From positions 1-64,000 of the forward strand of contig JAHJRQ010000012.1 of NCBI GenBank assembly GCA_018830485.1: DNA of 64,000 nucleotides, given 5' to 3'. This stretch comes from Pseudomonadota bacterium (lineage in GTDB: Bacteria; Desulfobacterota; Desulfobulbia; Desulfobulbales; Desulfurivibrionaceae). Of the stretch, positions 9,094 through 17,671 are shown one piece after another. The translations under genes and the position numbers were made by a program. The first letter of the stretch is position 1, and each line of letters begins with the position of its first letter. The notes under the pieces were generated by a model that saw nothing but the letters and a program-made list of their open reading frames with translations, was not told the DNA's origin and ran no database searches.

Positions 9094-9236
9094 TAGAGGC
9101 TTTTGCAAAATAACCACACCGTCATTCCCGAGTGCTTTTATCGGGAATCCAGCTTTGTAAATTCAGCGTGTTATGGATTCCCGCCTGCGCGGGAATGACG
9201 GCTCCCGGACATTAATCCTCATTTTGCAAGAGGCTG
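9094..9236. repeat. MITE-like palindromic element
   Basis: A 143-base element with related inverted ends (AGAGGCTTTTGCAAAAT at 9094 and ATTTTGCAAGAGGCT at the right end). The core pairs CCGTCATTCCCG and CGGGAATCCA with TGGATTCCCG and CGCGGGAATGACGG, so the whole unit can fold into one long hairpin. No coding capacity is seen, so it is probably a non-autonomous miniature element. It fills much of the 402-base gap between fhs and the PilB-like gene; the rest holds only the fhs terminator and about 130 bases without a recognisable feature. Confidence 0.75.
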
Positions 9237-9287
9237 ATTAGATAATTTTTTCCGTGTATAACATCATCTCGGGGCAGTTTCATATCC

Positions 9288-11501
9288 ATGGCAGAAGCAG
9301 ACAAATCAAATTTGCGTTCCACGGTAAAGGATCAATCCGGAGCCGGGAAGATCAAGATCGGCGAACTGCTGCGCAAGGCCGGGCAGATCAGCAGCTACCA
9401 GCTCGATGAAGCCCTGGCCGCCCAGAAAAAATCCGGCGGCCGGTTGAGCAGCATCCTGTTGCGCCTCGGTCATATTGAAGAATCCACCATCGTCAGTTTT
9501 CTGAGCCGGCTGCACAACTATCAATCCGTCGTCATCAGCCGGGAGCCCCCCAAACCGGAAGTCCTGAAGATTCTGCCCTACGAAATTGCCAAGAAATACC
9601 TGGCCTTTCCTTTGCGGCAGATCGGTAAATCCCTCCAGGTCGCCATGGCCGAGCCCACGGACACCGGGGCGGTGGAAAGTTTGCAGGCGGCGGTTAAAAT
9701 GCCGCTGACCGTCTGTGTCTCCACGGAAAAGGATATCGTTGACGCCTACAAGGCCTATTACAAAATCAGCGATGAGGAGCATCAGTCTTTCTTCACCTCG
9801 GTGGGCGCCGAAGATAAGGACGAGGAGCCTGTCACCCAGATCGACGACTTCGGCACCCTGGCCTCCGAGGCGGCCGACGGCATGGAGATTGCCTCGCTGG
9901 AAGACGAGACGGGCGGCGATCAGTATTCCGCCTCGGACGCCCCCATTATTAAGCTGGTCAACGGCATCCTGCTCAAGGCGGTCAACGACGGGGTGAGCGA
10001 TATCCACATCGAGCCCTACGAAAAAACGCTCCAGGTGCGCTACCGCATGGACGGCTCCCTGTACAAGTCCATGAACCTGCCTCTGTCGATCAAGAACGCC
10101 CTGAATTCCCGGATAAAGATCATGTCCCAGCTCGATATCACCGAGCGGCGGGTGCCCCAGGACGGTCGGATACGGATTAAACTGGGACGCAACCGGGCTG
10201 TTGACTTCCGGGTTTCCTCGCTGCCCACCCTGTTTGGCGAGTCCATCGTTCTGCGTATTCTCGACAAGGGCAGCCTCAATGTCGATCTCACTAAACTCGG
10301 CTTTGAGAAGGAAACCTTTGCCACCCTCCAGCGCTGTATCGAGCGGCCCCAGGGACTGCTGCTCGTTACCGGCCCTACAGGCAGCGGCAAGACCGTAACC
10401 CTCTATTCGGTGCTCAACTCGCTCAACAGCGAGGACACCAAGATCCTCACCGCCGAGGATCCTGTGGAGTTCAATTTTAAGGGGATCAACCAGGTCAACG
10501 TCAAAAAGGAAGTGGGCATGACCTTCCCCGCGGCGCTCAAGGCCTTTCTCCGGCAGGACCCCGACATCATCATGGTCGGCGAGATCCGGGACATGGAAAC
10601 CGCCGAGATTGCCATTAAGGCGGCGATGACCGGCCATCTTGTTTTCAGTACCCTTCACACCAATGACTGTCCCGCCACCATCGGCCGTCTGGTTGATATC
10701 GGCATTCCGCCCTTCATGCTGGCCTCCGCGGTCACTATGGTTCTTTCCCAGCGGCTGGCGAGAAAGCTCTGCGTCCATTGCAAGGAGGAGGTGCCCAAGC
10801 CGCCCAAGGAAGAGCTTATCGCCCTGGGTTTCAAAGAGAAGGATTTTGAAAAGGATTTCGTCATCTATGGCCCCAAGGGATGCGCGAAATGCAACGGCGG
10901 TGGCTATAAGGGCAGGGTTGGTCTTTTTGAGCTGATGGAGATCACCGATGAGGTGGCCAAGGCGATCAGCGCCGAGGTGCCCGAAGATCAGCTTCGCAAG
11001 ATCGCCGTGCAGGAAGGAATGACCCCCCTGCGTCGCGCCGGGGTTAAAAAGGTTATCGAAGGGGCCACCAGTATCGAAGAGATCCTGCGGCGCACCGTCA
11101 TCACCGAAGAGAGTCTGCCCGCCTATCTGGTGCATCCGGATATAGAGGAGTACGATGATGGGGATTTCATCATCCGGCAGAACAACAACGACATCGATTT
11201 CTTCAAACTGGTCACCGGCGCGGTATCCGTAATAAAGGATGGCAAGAAAATCGCCGAAATAACCGAGCCGGGTGAGTATTTCGGCGAGATGAGCGCTATT
11301 TCCGGTGAGCCCCGTTCCGCCTCTATCACCTCCAAGGGACGCTCCAAGATAAAGCGTTTTCCCGGCGACAAGCTCCAGGAGATTATTCAGAAATATCCGG
11401 ATGTGGCCAACCATCTGTTTAAGACCGTTGTCAACCGCTTGAGCCAGGCGAACAATATCATTGTCAAACTGGCAAGCGATCGGGCAAAAAAGCCGGAATG
11501 A
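9288..11501 (+). CDS. PilB/GspE-type secretion ATPase with C-terminal cyclic-nucleotide-binding domain
   Basis: 737 residues. Residues about 20-150 form an MshEN/GspE_N domain (IGELLRKAGQISSYQLDEAL). The ATPase core follows with Walker A GPTGSGKT near residue 362, Walker B DPDIIMVGEIRD near 425 and a His-box STLHTND. A tetracysteine zinc site (CVHCKEE, CAKCNGG) lies near 495-540. After the normal GspE end there is a cAMP-receptor-like beta-barrel (about 625-737) with the phosphate-cassette region EYFGEMSAISGEPRSA. Such ATPases drive type IV pilus extension or type II secretion. The extra domain suggests direct control by a cyclic nucleotide, which is inference. No other pil or gsp genes lie nearby, so it is an orphan ATPase. 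The start is ATG 9288, with GGGGCAG upstream. Confidence 0.9.
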   Translation: MAEADKSNLRSTVKDQSGAGKIKIGELLRKAGQISSYQLDEALAAQKKSGGRLSSILLRLGHIEESTIVSFLSRLHNYQSVVISREPPKPEVLKILPYEIAKKYLAFPLRQIGKSLQVAMAEPTDTGAVESLQAAVKMPLTVCVSTEKDIVDAYKAYYKISDEEHQSFFTSVGAEDKDEEPVTQIDDFGTLASEAADGMEIASLEDETGGDQYSASDAPIIKLVNGILLKAVNDGVSDIHIEPYEKTLQVRYRMDGSLYKSMNLPLSIKNALNSRIKIMSQLDITERRVPQDGRIRIKLGRNRAVDFRVSSLPTLFGESIVLRILDKGSLNVDLTKLGFEKETFATLQRCIERPQGLLLVTGPTGSGKTVTLYSVLNSLNSEDTKILTAEDPVEFNFKGINQVNVKKEVGMTFPAALKAFLRQDPDIIMVGEIRDMETAEIAIKAAMTGHLVFSTLHTNDCPATIGRLVDIGIPPFMLASAVTMVLSQRLARKLCVHCKEEVPKPPKEELIALGFKEKDFEKDFVIYGPKGCAKCNGGGYKGRVGLFELMEITDEVAKAISAEVPEDQLRKIAVQEGMTPLRRAGVKKVIEGATSIEEILRRTVITEESLPAYLVHPDIEEYDDGDFIIRQNNNDIDFFKLVTGAVSVIKDGKKIAEITEPGEYFGEMSAISGEPRSASITSKGRSKIKRFPGDKLQEIIQKYPDVANHLFKTVVNRLSQANNIIVKLASDRAKKPE

Positions 11502-11793
11502 TAGGGCTGTAACGTCCTGTATTGCCATCCCCCCTGCAATTATTTCTTTTCCCTTGTTTTTTTCTTCTATTTTCCGCTGGAAAATGTATAGTACAGGGCT
11601 TTTTGCAAGTATATCTACCTATTGAAATATCGTGTCAAGTTGGGTAGTTTTGTCAACTCTGATCGCCATTTTTGCCTTGTCCGCACCGTGCTTATTTGCT
11701 GGTGTTTGTCCGGGAGGCAGGGCAGCGGTTCATTTCCGGCTCTATACGCATTGAAAGTGATATCTATAACTTATTGATATAAGGAGATAATGA

Positions 11794-12681
11794 ATGAGTG
11801 CCACGATTATCAGCGGGACCGAAGTTGCTAAAGCCATTCGCGAAGAATTGAAGACCGAGGTCGCCGATCTTAAGGAAAAACATGCGGTTGTTCCCGGTCT
11901 CGTGACGATTCTGGTGGGGGAAGACCCGGCTTCTCAGTCTTATGTGAGCGCCAAAAACAAAACCGCCCACGCCCTTGGCATTCATTCCGAGCAGATAACA
12001 TTGCCCGCCGACACCAGCGAGCAGGATCTGCTGGCCACGGTGGAAAAATACAACAAAGACAAGAACATCCACGGCATTCTCGTGCAGTTGCCCCTGCCCA
12101 AGCATATCAACGAAACCAATGTGCTCTATGCCATTGATCCGGACAAGGACGTGGACGGCTTCCATCCTGTGAACGTGGGCAAGATGGTGCTGGGCGAGGA
12201 GTGCTTTCTGCCCTGCACGCCCCACGGCATCCTCGAGCTGCTGAGCCGCAGCGGTGTCGAAACCAGCGGCGCCGAGGTAGTGGTCATCGGCCGCAGCAAT
12301 ATCGTCGGCAAGCCCATCGCCAACCTGATGCTCCAGAAGCGCAAGGCCGGCAACGCCACGATCACCCTCTGCCACACCCGCACCAAGGATATGGCCGCCC
12401 ATTGCAAGCGGGCCGATATCATCATCGCTGCGGTCGGCGTGCCCAAGATGGTTACCGCCGATATGGTGAAGGACGGCGTGGTGGTTATCGATGTCGGCGT
12501 GAACCGGATCGGCAAAACCGCGGACGGCAAGGCCATTCTTGCCGGTGATGTGGATTTTGATGCGGTAAAGGAAAAAGCTTCGTATATTACGCCTGTTCCG
12601 GGCGGCGTCGGTCCCATGACCATCACCATGCTGATGAAGAATACCGTGCAGGCGGCCAAGCAGATCGCAGGCGTGAAATAA
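11794..12681 (+). CDS. folD: FolD, methylene-THF dehydrogenase / methenyl-THF cyclohydrolase
   Basis: 295 residues. The bifunctional enzyme interconverts 10-formyl-, methenyl- and methylene-tetrahydrofolate, steps three and four of the methyl branch. The substrate signature VGEDPASQSYVSAKNKTAH contains the catalytic Lys of YVSAKNK. The cofactor-binding segment VVVIGRSNIVGKPIANLML and the closing PVPGGVGPMTITMLMKNTV are all canonical. ATG 11794 has AAGGAG 7 bases upstream. It opens the carbon-fixation block and lies 80 bases ahead of cooS. The 292 bases between the PilB-like gene and folD hold no gene; they are AT-richer and may carry the promoter, but I cannot define boxes with confidence. 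Confidence 0.97.
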   Translation: MSATIISGTEVAKAIREELKTEVADLKEKHAVVPGLVTILVGEDPASQSYVSAKNKTAHALGIHSEQITLPADTSEQDLLATVEKYNKDKNIHGILVQLPLPKHINETNVLYAIDPDKDVDGFHPVNVGKMVLGEECFLPCTPHGILELLSRSGVETSGAEVVVIGRSNIVGKPIANLMLQKRKAGNATITLCHTRTKDMAAHCKRADIIIAAVGVPKMVTADMVKDGVVVIDVGVNRIGKTADGKAILAGDVDFDAVKEKASYITPVPGGVGPMTITMLMKNTVQAAKQIAGVK

Positions 12682-12761
12682 ACGGTTGTTGTAGACAAAA
12701 AGTAATCAGAAGGCATCCGCTTTTCTGTTACATAGCGAACCCAAGATGCTGAGGACACAAG

Positions 12762-14756
12762 ATGGCGATCAAACGAAATGGATGTGAGGGGTGCACGGAT
12801 ATCACCTGCGTCTCCACGCAACAAGTTCTTTCCCAGGATGTAGCCAAGAACGTCAGAACAGCCTATGACCGCGTCAAAGCGCGGGGCATGTCGGCCTGTC
12901 TTTTCGGTTCCGGAGGAACCTGTTGCCGCAACTGCAACATGGGACCCTGCCAGATCATCGACGGCGTGGAAGACATGCTCGGCATCTGCGGCGCCAGCGC
13001 CGACACCGTGGCAGCCAGGAATTTCGCCCGGGTTGTGGCCGCCGGTTCCGCCGCGCACACCGATCATGCCCGTGAGATGGTCAAAGGTTTTATCGATGCC
13101 GCTAGAGGGCATGGTCCGCACCAGATCAAGGATGTGGCCAAACTGAAAAAGCTGGCCGAGGTGTTCGGCATCGTCACCGAAGAGCGTGAGGTCAAGGATA
13201 TCGCCATTGAGCTTGGGGAGAAAGCCCTGGCCGAATTCGGCAAGCAGGATGACGCGCCGCTTTCCATGCTGAAGCGGGCCACCCCGAAACGGCAGGCAAT
13301 CTGGAAGAAACTCGGTATTGCCCCCCGCGGCATCGACCGTGAGGTGGTGGAGATGATGCACCGCACCCATATGGGTGTTGATCATGAGTACGAGAATATC
13401 ATGCTGCAAGCATCCCGTTGCGCCTTGGCTGATGGGTGGGGTTCCTCCATGCTTTCCACGGAGTTGACCGACATCATGTTCGGCACCCCGGTGCCCCGGC
13501 GCGCCATCGTTGACCTTGGCGTCCTGAAAGCCGATCAGGTAAATATCACCGTGCACGGCCATGAGCCCCTTTTGGCAGAGTCACTGTGCATTGCGGCCCA
13601 GGATCCGGAAATGCAGGAACTGGCCAAGAAACAGGGCGCCAAGGGCATCAACCTTGCCGGCGTCTGTTGTACCGGGAACGAAATTCTCATGCGTCGCGGA
13701 ATTCCGGTGGCTGCCGGTTTTGTTCAGCAGGAGATAGTGCTTGCCACCGGCGCCGTCGAGGCAATGGTAGGCGATGTGCAGTGTCTTATGCCCTCCATTG
13801 TTGATGTGGCAGGCAATTTTCATACCGACATCATCACCACAAACTATCGGGCCAAGATCCCCGGCGCCATCCATATCCAGTTTGAGGAGCACGAGGCGCT
13901 CAATTCCGCCAAGCAGATTCTGACCCACGCCATCAAAAACTACAAGAAACGCGGTAAGTGCTATATCCCCCAGGAAACCAAGATGGACGTGGTGGTGGGC
14001 TTCAGCCATGAAACTATCAACACCATGCTGGGCGGTAGTTACCGCGCCAGCTATCGTCCGCTCAACGACAACATCATCAATGGCCGGATTCGCGGAGTGG
14101 CAGCCATCGTCGGTTGTGACAACTTCAAGTTGGCGGATGATGCTCATGAAACCATTGTCCGTGAGTTGTTGAAAAACAATATCCTCGTCCTGGCCACGGG
14201 TTGCGCCGCCACCTCCCTCGGTAAGGCCGGCCTGCTCAATCCCGAGGCGGCCCGTTTTTGCGGCGACAGTCTGCGTGAAGTCTGCGAGGCAGTGGGTATG
14301 CCGCCGGTGTTACACATGGGTTCCTGTGTCGATAACTCCCGGATACTGATCGCCGCCACCGAAATGGTGCGGCAGGGTGGTCTGGGCGACGATATAACCG
14401 ACTTGCCCGCCATCGGCACCGCTCCCCTGTGGATGAGCGAAAAGGCCGTGGCCATCGGTCAATATTTCGTGGCCAGCGGCGCCCAGGTTGTGTTCCAGGA
14501 CTTGCCTGTCACCGGAGCCAAGAACTTCAACAAGTATCTGCTTGAAGGCATCATGGGCACTTTGGGCGCCCACTGGAATGTGGCCAAGGAGCCTTTGGAG
14601 ATTGCCAGGATTATGATCGAGAAGATCGAGGCAAAGCGTGACGCCCTTGGCATCAATAAGAAGAAAGAGCGCGTGCTCTTCGACATGGACATGCGTCGTG
14701 ACCTTGGCGGCGGCGGCTTGAAAGATGTAGGTTGTCACGGCCCGAGCGCGTCTTGA
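12762..14756 (+). CDS. cooS: Carbon monoxide dehydrogenase catalytic subunit (CooS/AcsA)
   Basis: 664 residues, the normal size for the Ni-Fe-S CODH subunit, which reduces CO2 to CO for acetyl-CoA synthase. The N-terminal cysteines GCEGCTDITC and SGGTCCRNCNMGPCQI provide the D and B clusters. C-cluster ligands are visible in HMGVDHEYENIMLQ, AGVCCTGNEILMRRG, VDVQCLMPS-like GDVQCLMPS, IVGCDNFK, ATGCAATSLGKAG and LHMGSCVDNSRI. The genomic context (folD before, metF-acsD, acsB and acsC after) makes it the ACS-associated form rather than a free CO oxidiser. No cooC nickel-chaperone gene is adjacent. The start is ATG 12762, with GAGGACA upstream. Confidence 0.96.
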   Translation: MAIKRNGCEGCTDITCVSTQQVLSQDVAKNVRTAYDRVKARGMSACLFGSGGTCCRNCNMGPCQIIDGVEDMLGICGASADTVAARNFARVVAAGSAAHTDHAREMVKGFIDAARGHGPHQIKDVAKLKKLAEVFGIVTEEREVKDIAIELGEKALAEFGKQDDAPLSMLKRATPKRQAIWKKLGIAPRGIDREVVEMMHRTHMGVDHEYENIMLQASRCALADGWGSSMLSTELTDIMFGTPVPRRAIVDLGVLKADQVNITVHGHEPLLAESLCIAAQDPEMQELAKKQGAKGINLAGVCCTGNEILMRRGIPVAAGFVQQEIVLATGAVEAMVGDVQCLMPSIVDVAGNFHTDIITTNYRAKIPGAIHIQFEEHEALNSAKQILTHAIKNYKKRGKCYIPQETKMDVVVGFSHETINTMLGGSYRASYRPLNDNIINGRIRGVAAIVGCDNFKLADDAHETIVRELLKNNILVLATGCAATSLGKAGLLNPEAARFCGDSLREVCEAVGMPPVLHMGSCVDNSRILIAATEMVRQGGLGDDITDLPAIGTAPLWMSEKAVAIGQYFVASGAQVVFQDLPVTGAKNFNKYLLEGIMGTLGAHWNVAKEPLEIARIMIEKIEAKRDALGINKKKERVLFDMDMRRDLGGGGLKDVGCHGPSAS

Positions 14757-14816
14757 TCTTTTTTTGATAGAGTGTGCTTTTTTAGAAGCAAGAATTAAGG
14801 ATAAGGATCGTAACCG

Positions 14817-17462
14817 ATGAAATCGGGAAGCCGTTTAGAACGGATTTTAACATCAGGAGAGTTCGCCGTAACCGGCGAGCTTGGGCCGCCCAAGAACGGC
14901 AATGCCGAACATGTGCGGGAAAAGGCCAGGCTGCTCAAGGGGAACGTTGACGCGGTCAATATCACCGACTGTCAGACCGCCATTGTCCGCATGTCCAGCA
15001 TCAGCGCCGGGTTGTTGACCCTTGCCGAGGGCGTGGAGCCGGTTATCCAGATGACCTGCCGCGACCGGAATCGGATCGGGATGCAGAGCGATATCCTTGG
15101 CGCTGCCGCCCTGGGGCTCAAGAACCTGCTCTGCCTCACCGGCGATCATCAGAAATTCGGCAACCATCCCGGCTCCAAGGGCGTCTTTGATATGGATTCC
15201 ATCCAGCTCTTGGGAATGGTAAAGACCATGCGGGATGAGAAGAAATTCCAGTGCGGCGAGCTGATCAAGTCGCATGAGCCCAAGCTTTTTCTCGGCGCGG
15301 CGGCAAACCCTTTTGCCGGGCCGTCCGAGCAGTTCCGGGCCGCGCGGCTGGCAAAAAAGGTCGCCAATGGCGCTGATTTCGTCCAGACCCAGATCATCTA
15401 CAATGTGGAACGGTTCGCCAAGTTCATGGAGGCAGTCCGCGATCTCGGCCTGCACAAAAAGGTCCACATCCTGGCAGGCGTTACCCCGCCGAAATCCGTG
15501 GGCATGGCCCGTTATATGAAGAGCTCCGTGCCCGGCATGGATGTCACCGATGAGGTGATCAAACGGATGCAGGGGGCCAAGGACAAGGAAGACGAGGGCA
15601 TCAACATCTGCGTTGATATCATCCGTCAGGTCCGGGAGATAGAAGGGGTGGCCGGGGTGCACATCATGGCCATTGAATGGGAGAGCGCTGTGCCGGAGAT
15701 CGTCAGCCGGGCAGGGCTTGCCACCCGTCCGGTCTTTGCCGACGGGCCTGTCGCCCTTGCGGCGACGGTTTCGGCAATCGAGGTCCGGAGCACGGGGGAT
15801 GCTGGTGAAGAAAGTGATGCTGTCCTGGCGGCAGCCAAGGCTGAGGCGGAACAGATTATCGCTGCAGCCAGGGCGGAGGCCGCCCAGTTCCGTGCGTCAG
15901 CTAGCAGCGTCAGCGGAACCGGTGCGGTTGATCAGGCAAGGATTGAAATAGATGAAGCAGGAGAGGATGCGATGAACGAAAAAGAACGTCAAATGGCGCT
16001 TGAGTCGGTACGCCTCGGTCTTGATGCGCTGAAAAAGGCCTATGGCTTGTCGGACGAGCAGTTCGATGCGTTGGTGAAATTTGCCGGCGCCGAGGCTATT
16101 CTCAAGCGCGAGCCCGTGCTCGCAGTTCCTGTTTCTCCTGCCGCAGCCCCAGTTGCTCCGGCAGCTCCGGCTGCACCTGCACCGGTAGCGGACGAGAGCG
16201 CGGCCAAGAAGGCTGCTGCTGAGGCAGCGGCTGCGGATGAGGCCAAGAAGGCTGAAGCTGCCAAGAAAGCCGCCGCTGATAAGGCTGCGGAAGAGGCTAA
16301 AAAGGCAGAGGCTGCGAAAAAGGCTGCCGAGGCCGCAGCAGCGGATGAGGCCAAAAAGGCTGAAGCTGCCAAGAAAGCTGCCGAGGCTGCGGCTGCCGAA
16401 GCGACCAAGAAAGCTGCGGCTCCTGCCGAGGCAAAGAAGGCTGCTCCGGCAGCGGCACCTGCAGCAGTCGGCGCTGCTGAGCTTGCCCTTGAAAAAACAC
16501 CCCTGAGCGAACGGGCCGCCAAGGTTCCCGAAGCCTCCTACAAACAGGCATACACCGGCGCCATCCGCCAGACAGTTCTGGGCGACGGGGCAAGCGGCAT
16601 CACGGTGGGCGGGGCAAACACCCTGCCGTTCCATCTCTTTGAAGGGACCATGGGCAACGCGCCCAAGATCGCCTTTGACGTGCTGGATGTCAAGCCCGAT
16701 GAATGGCCGGACTCCCTGGCCCGCCATTATCAGGATGTTTTGGACAATCCCGTGGCCTGGGCCCAGAAATGCGTCAAGGAATTTGGCGCCGACGCCATCT
16801 GCATCTCCATGGTCAGCACCGACCCCAACGGCCTGAACCGGCCGGCAGGGGAGGCGGCAAAAGCTGCTGCCGAGGTGGTGAAAAGCATTGAGGTGCCGGT
16901 TATTGTCTGGGGCTGCGGCAACGGCGAAAAGGATACGGAAACCCTGCGGGAGATCACCTCGCTCATCGGCGACAAAAAGGTGTGTCTGGCTCCGCTTTCC
17001 GACAACAACTACCGCGCCATCGGCGCCACAGCCATGGCCTTCCAGTACCCGATGGTCGCTGCTTCGCCCATTGACGTGAACCTGGCCAAGCAGCTCAACA
17101 TCCTGCTGGAGAACCTCGGCGTATCCCTTGACTCCGTGCTGATCGACCCCTCCATCGGCGCGCTGGGCTACGGTATCGAGTACACCTACTCGGTCATGGA
17201 GCGGATCCGCCTTGCCGCCCTTACCCAGAAAGACGAGAAGCTGCAGGTGCCCTTTATCTGCAACCTGGGCCGCGAGGTCTGGAAGGCCAAGGAATGCAGG
17301 TTGCCCTCCGACGAGATGATCGGCGATCAGGAGACCCGCGGCATTCTCATGGAGGCCATCACCGCTTCCTGCATGCTGATGGCGGGTGGCGAGTTGATGA
17401 TCATGCGGCATCCGAGAGCGGCTTCTCTGACCAAGTCGCTGATCAATGGGCTCATGGGTTAG
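14817..17462 (+). CDS. Fused methylene-THF reductase (MetF) and corrinoid Fe-S protein small subunit (AcsD)
   Basis: One uninterrupted 881-residue frame. Residues 1 to about 300 are a MetF TIM barrel (TGELGPPKNGN, LLCLTGDHQ, VQTQIIYNVERF, HILAGVTPPKS) that reduces methylene- to methyl-tetrahydrofolate. Residues about 300-385 include an Ala/Glu-rich coiled-coil segment. Residues 386-560 hold a short helical region and then a long Ala/Lys repeat (EAAKKAAEAAAADEAKKAE type). Residues about 570-881 are AcsD/CdhD, which pairs with AcsC to carry the methyl group on a corrinoid. An ATG at 15972 (residue 386) is in frame and preceded by AGGAGAGG at ideal spacing, so a separate AcsD of about 496 residues could also be made. 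The MetV partner is absent. The main start is ATG 14817. Confidence 0.9.
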   Translation: MKSGSRLERILTSGEFAVTGELGPPKNGNAEHVREKARLLKGNVDAVNITDCQTAIVRMSSISAGLLTLAEGVEPVIQMTCRDRNRIGMQSDILGAAALGLKNLLCLTGDHQKFGNHPGSKGVFDMDSIQLLGMVKTMRDEKKFQCGELIKSHEPKLFLGAAANPFAGPSEQFRAARLAKKVANGADFVQTQIIYNVERFAKFMEAVRDLGLHKKVHILAGVTPPKSVGMARYMKSSVPGMDVTDEVIKRMQGAKDKEDEGINICVDIIRQVREIEGVAGVHIMAIEWESAVPEIVSRAGLATRPVFADGPVALAATVSAIEVRSTGDAGEESDAVLAAAKAEAEQIIAAARAEAAQFRASASSVSGTGAVDQARIEIDEAGEDAMNEKERQMALESVRLGLDALKKAYGLSDEQFDALVKFAGAEAILKREPVLAVPVSPAAAPVAPAAPAAPAPVADESAAKKAAAEAAAADEAKKAEAAKKAAADKAAEEAKKAEAAKKAAEAAAADEAKKAEAAKKAAEAAAAEATKKAAAPAEAKKAAPAAAPAAVGAAELALEKTPLSERAAKVPEASYKQAYTGAIRQTVLGDGASGITVGGANTLPFHLFEGTMGNAPKIAFDVLDVKPDEWPDSLARHYQDVLDNPVAWAQKCVKEFGADAICISMVSTDPNGLNRPAGEAAKAAAEVVKSIEVPVIVWGCGNGEKDTETLREITSLIGDKKVCLAPLSDNNYRAIGATAMAFQYPMVAASPIDVNLAKQLNILLENLGVSLDSVLIDPSIGALGYGIEYTYSVMERIRLAALTQKDEKLQVPFICNLGREVWKAKECRLPSDEMIGDQETRGILMEAITASCMLMAGGELMIMRHPRAASLTKSLINGLMG
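16195..16470 (+). repeat. Ala/Lys-coding low-complexity repeat inside the MetF-AcsD linker
   Basis: Imperfect tandem repeats of GAGGCCAAGAAGGCTGAAGC-type units encode runs such as AKKAEAAKKAAEAAAADE. They resemble TolA-like or histone H1-like helical linkers. The repeat tract is prone to length change by slippage. Confidence 0.75.
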
Positions 17463-17499
17463 CCGTAGTTCTGAATGTGGAATAATTGATATGTCGGGA

Positions 17500-17658
17500 C
17501 CGGCATAAGGTGTCGTAACGAAAAGGTTGTTTCGTAGCGGCTCCTAAATTATCTGAAATTGTGCATTTATCGACTGTAATGCTGAAAAGCCTCACAGAGT
17601 TAAAGCTGAGTTGAGCTGCCTGGCGGCTCAAACGAAACTTAAGCCCTTTGGGTTAAAG
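17500..17658 (+). promoter_or_regulatory. Two-part structured leader element of acsB (shared with hdrA)
   Basis: Part 1 (17500-17550): conserved CGGCATAAGG, an inner stem, a terminal hairpin ACGAAA/TTTCGT, then CTCCTAAATT. Part 2 (17601-17658): conserved TAAAGCTGAG, hairpin TTGAGCTGC/GCGGCTCAA, conserved CGAAACTTA, hairpin GCCC-TTT-GGGT, then the acsB Shine-Dalgarno. The same two parts in the same order occur before hdrA at 25602-25749. Differences fall in loops or preserve pairing (T-G to A-T, G-T to G-C). I do not recognise it as a named riboswitch; a ligand- or RNA-dependent control of translation is inference. Confidence 0.6.
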
Positions 17659-17671
17659 AGGAGATTACCAA

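Noticed and set aside
17500-17658. Known riboswitch (cyclic-di-GMP, cobalamin, THF, Moco) before acsB
   Set aside because: None of the consensus cores I know for these classes can be aligned by eye.
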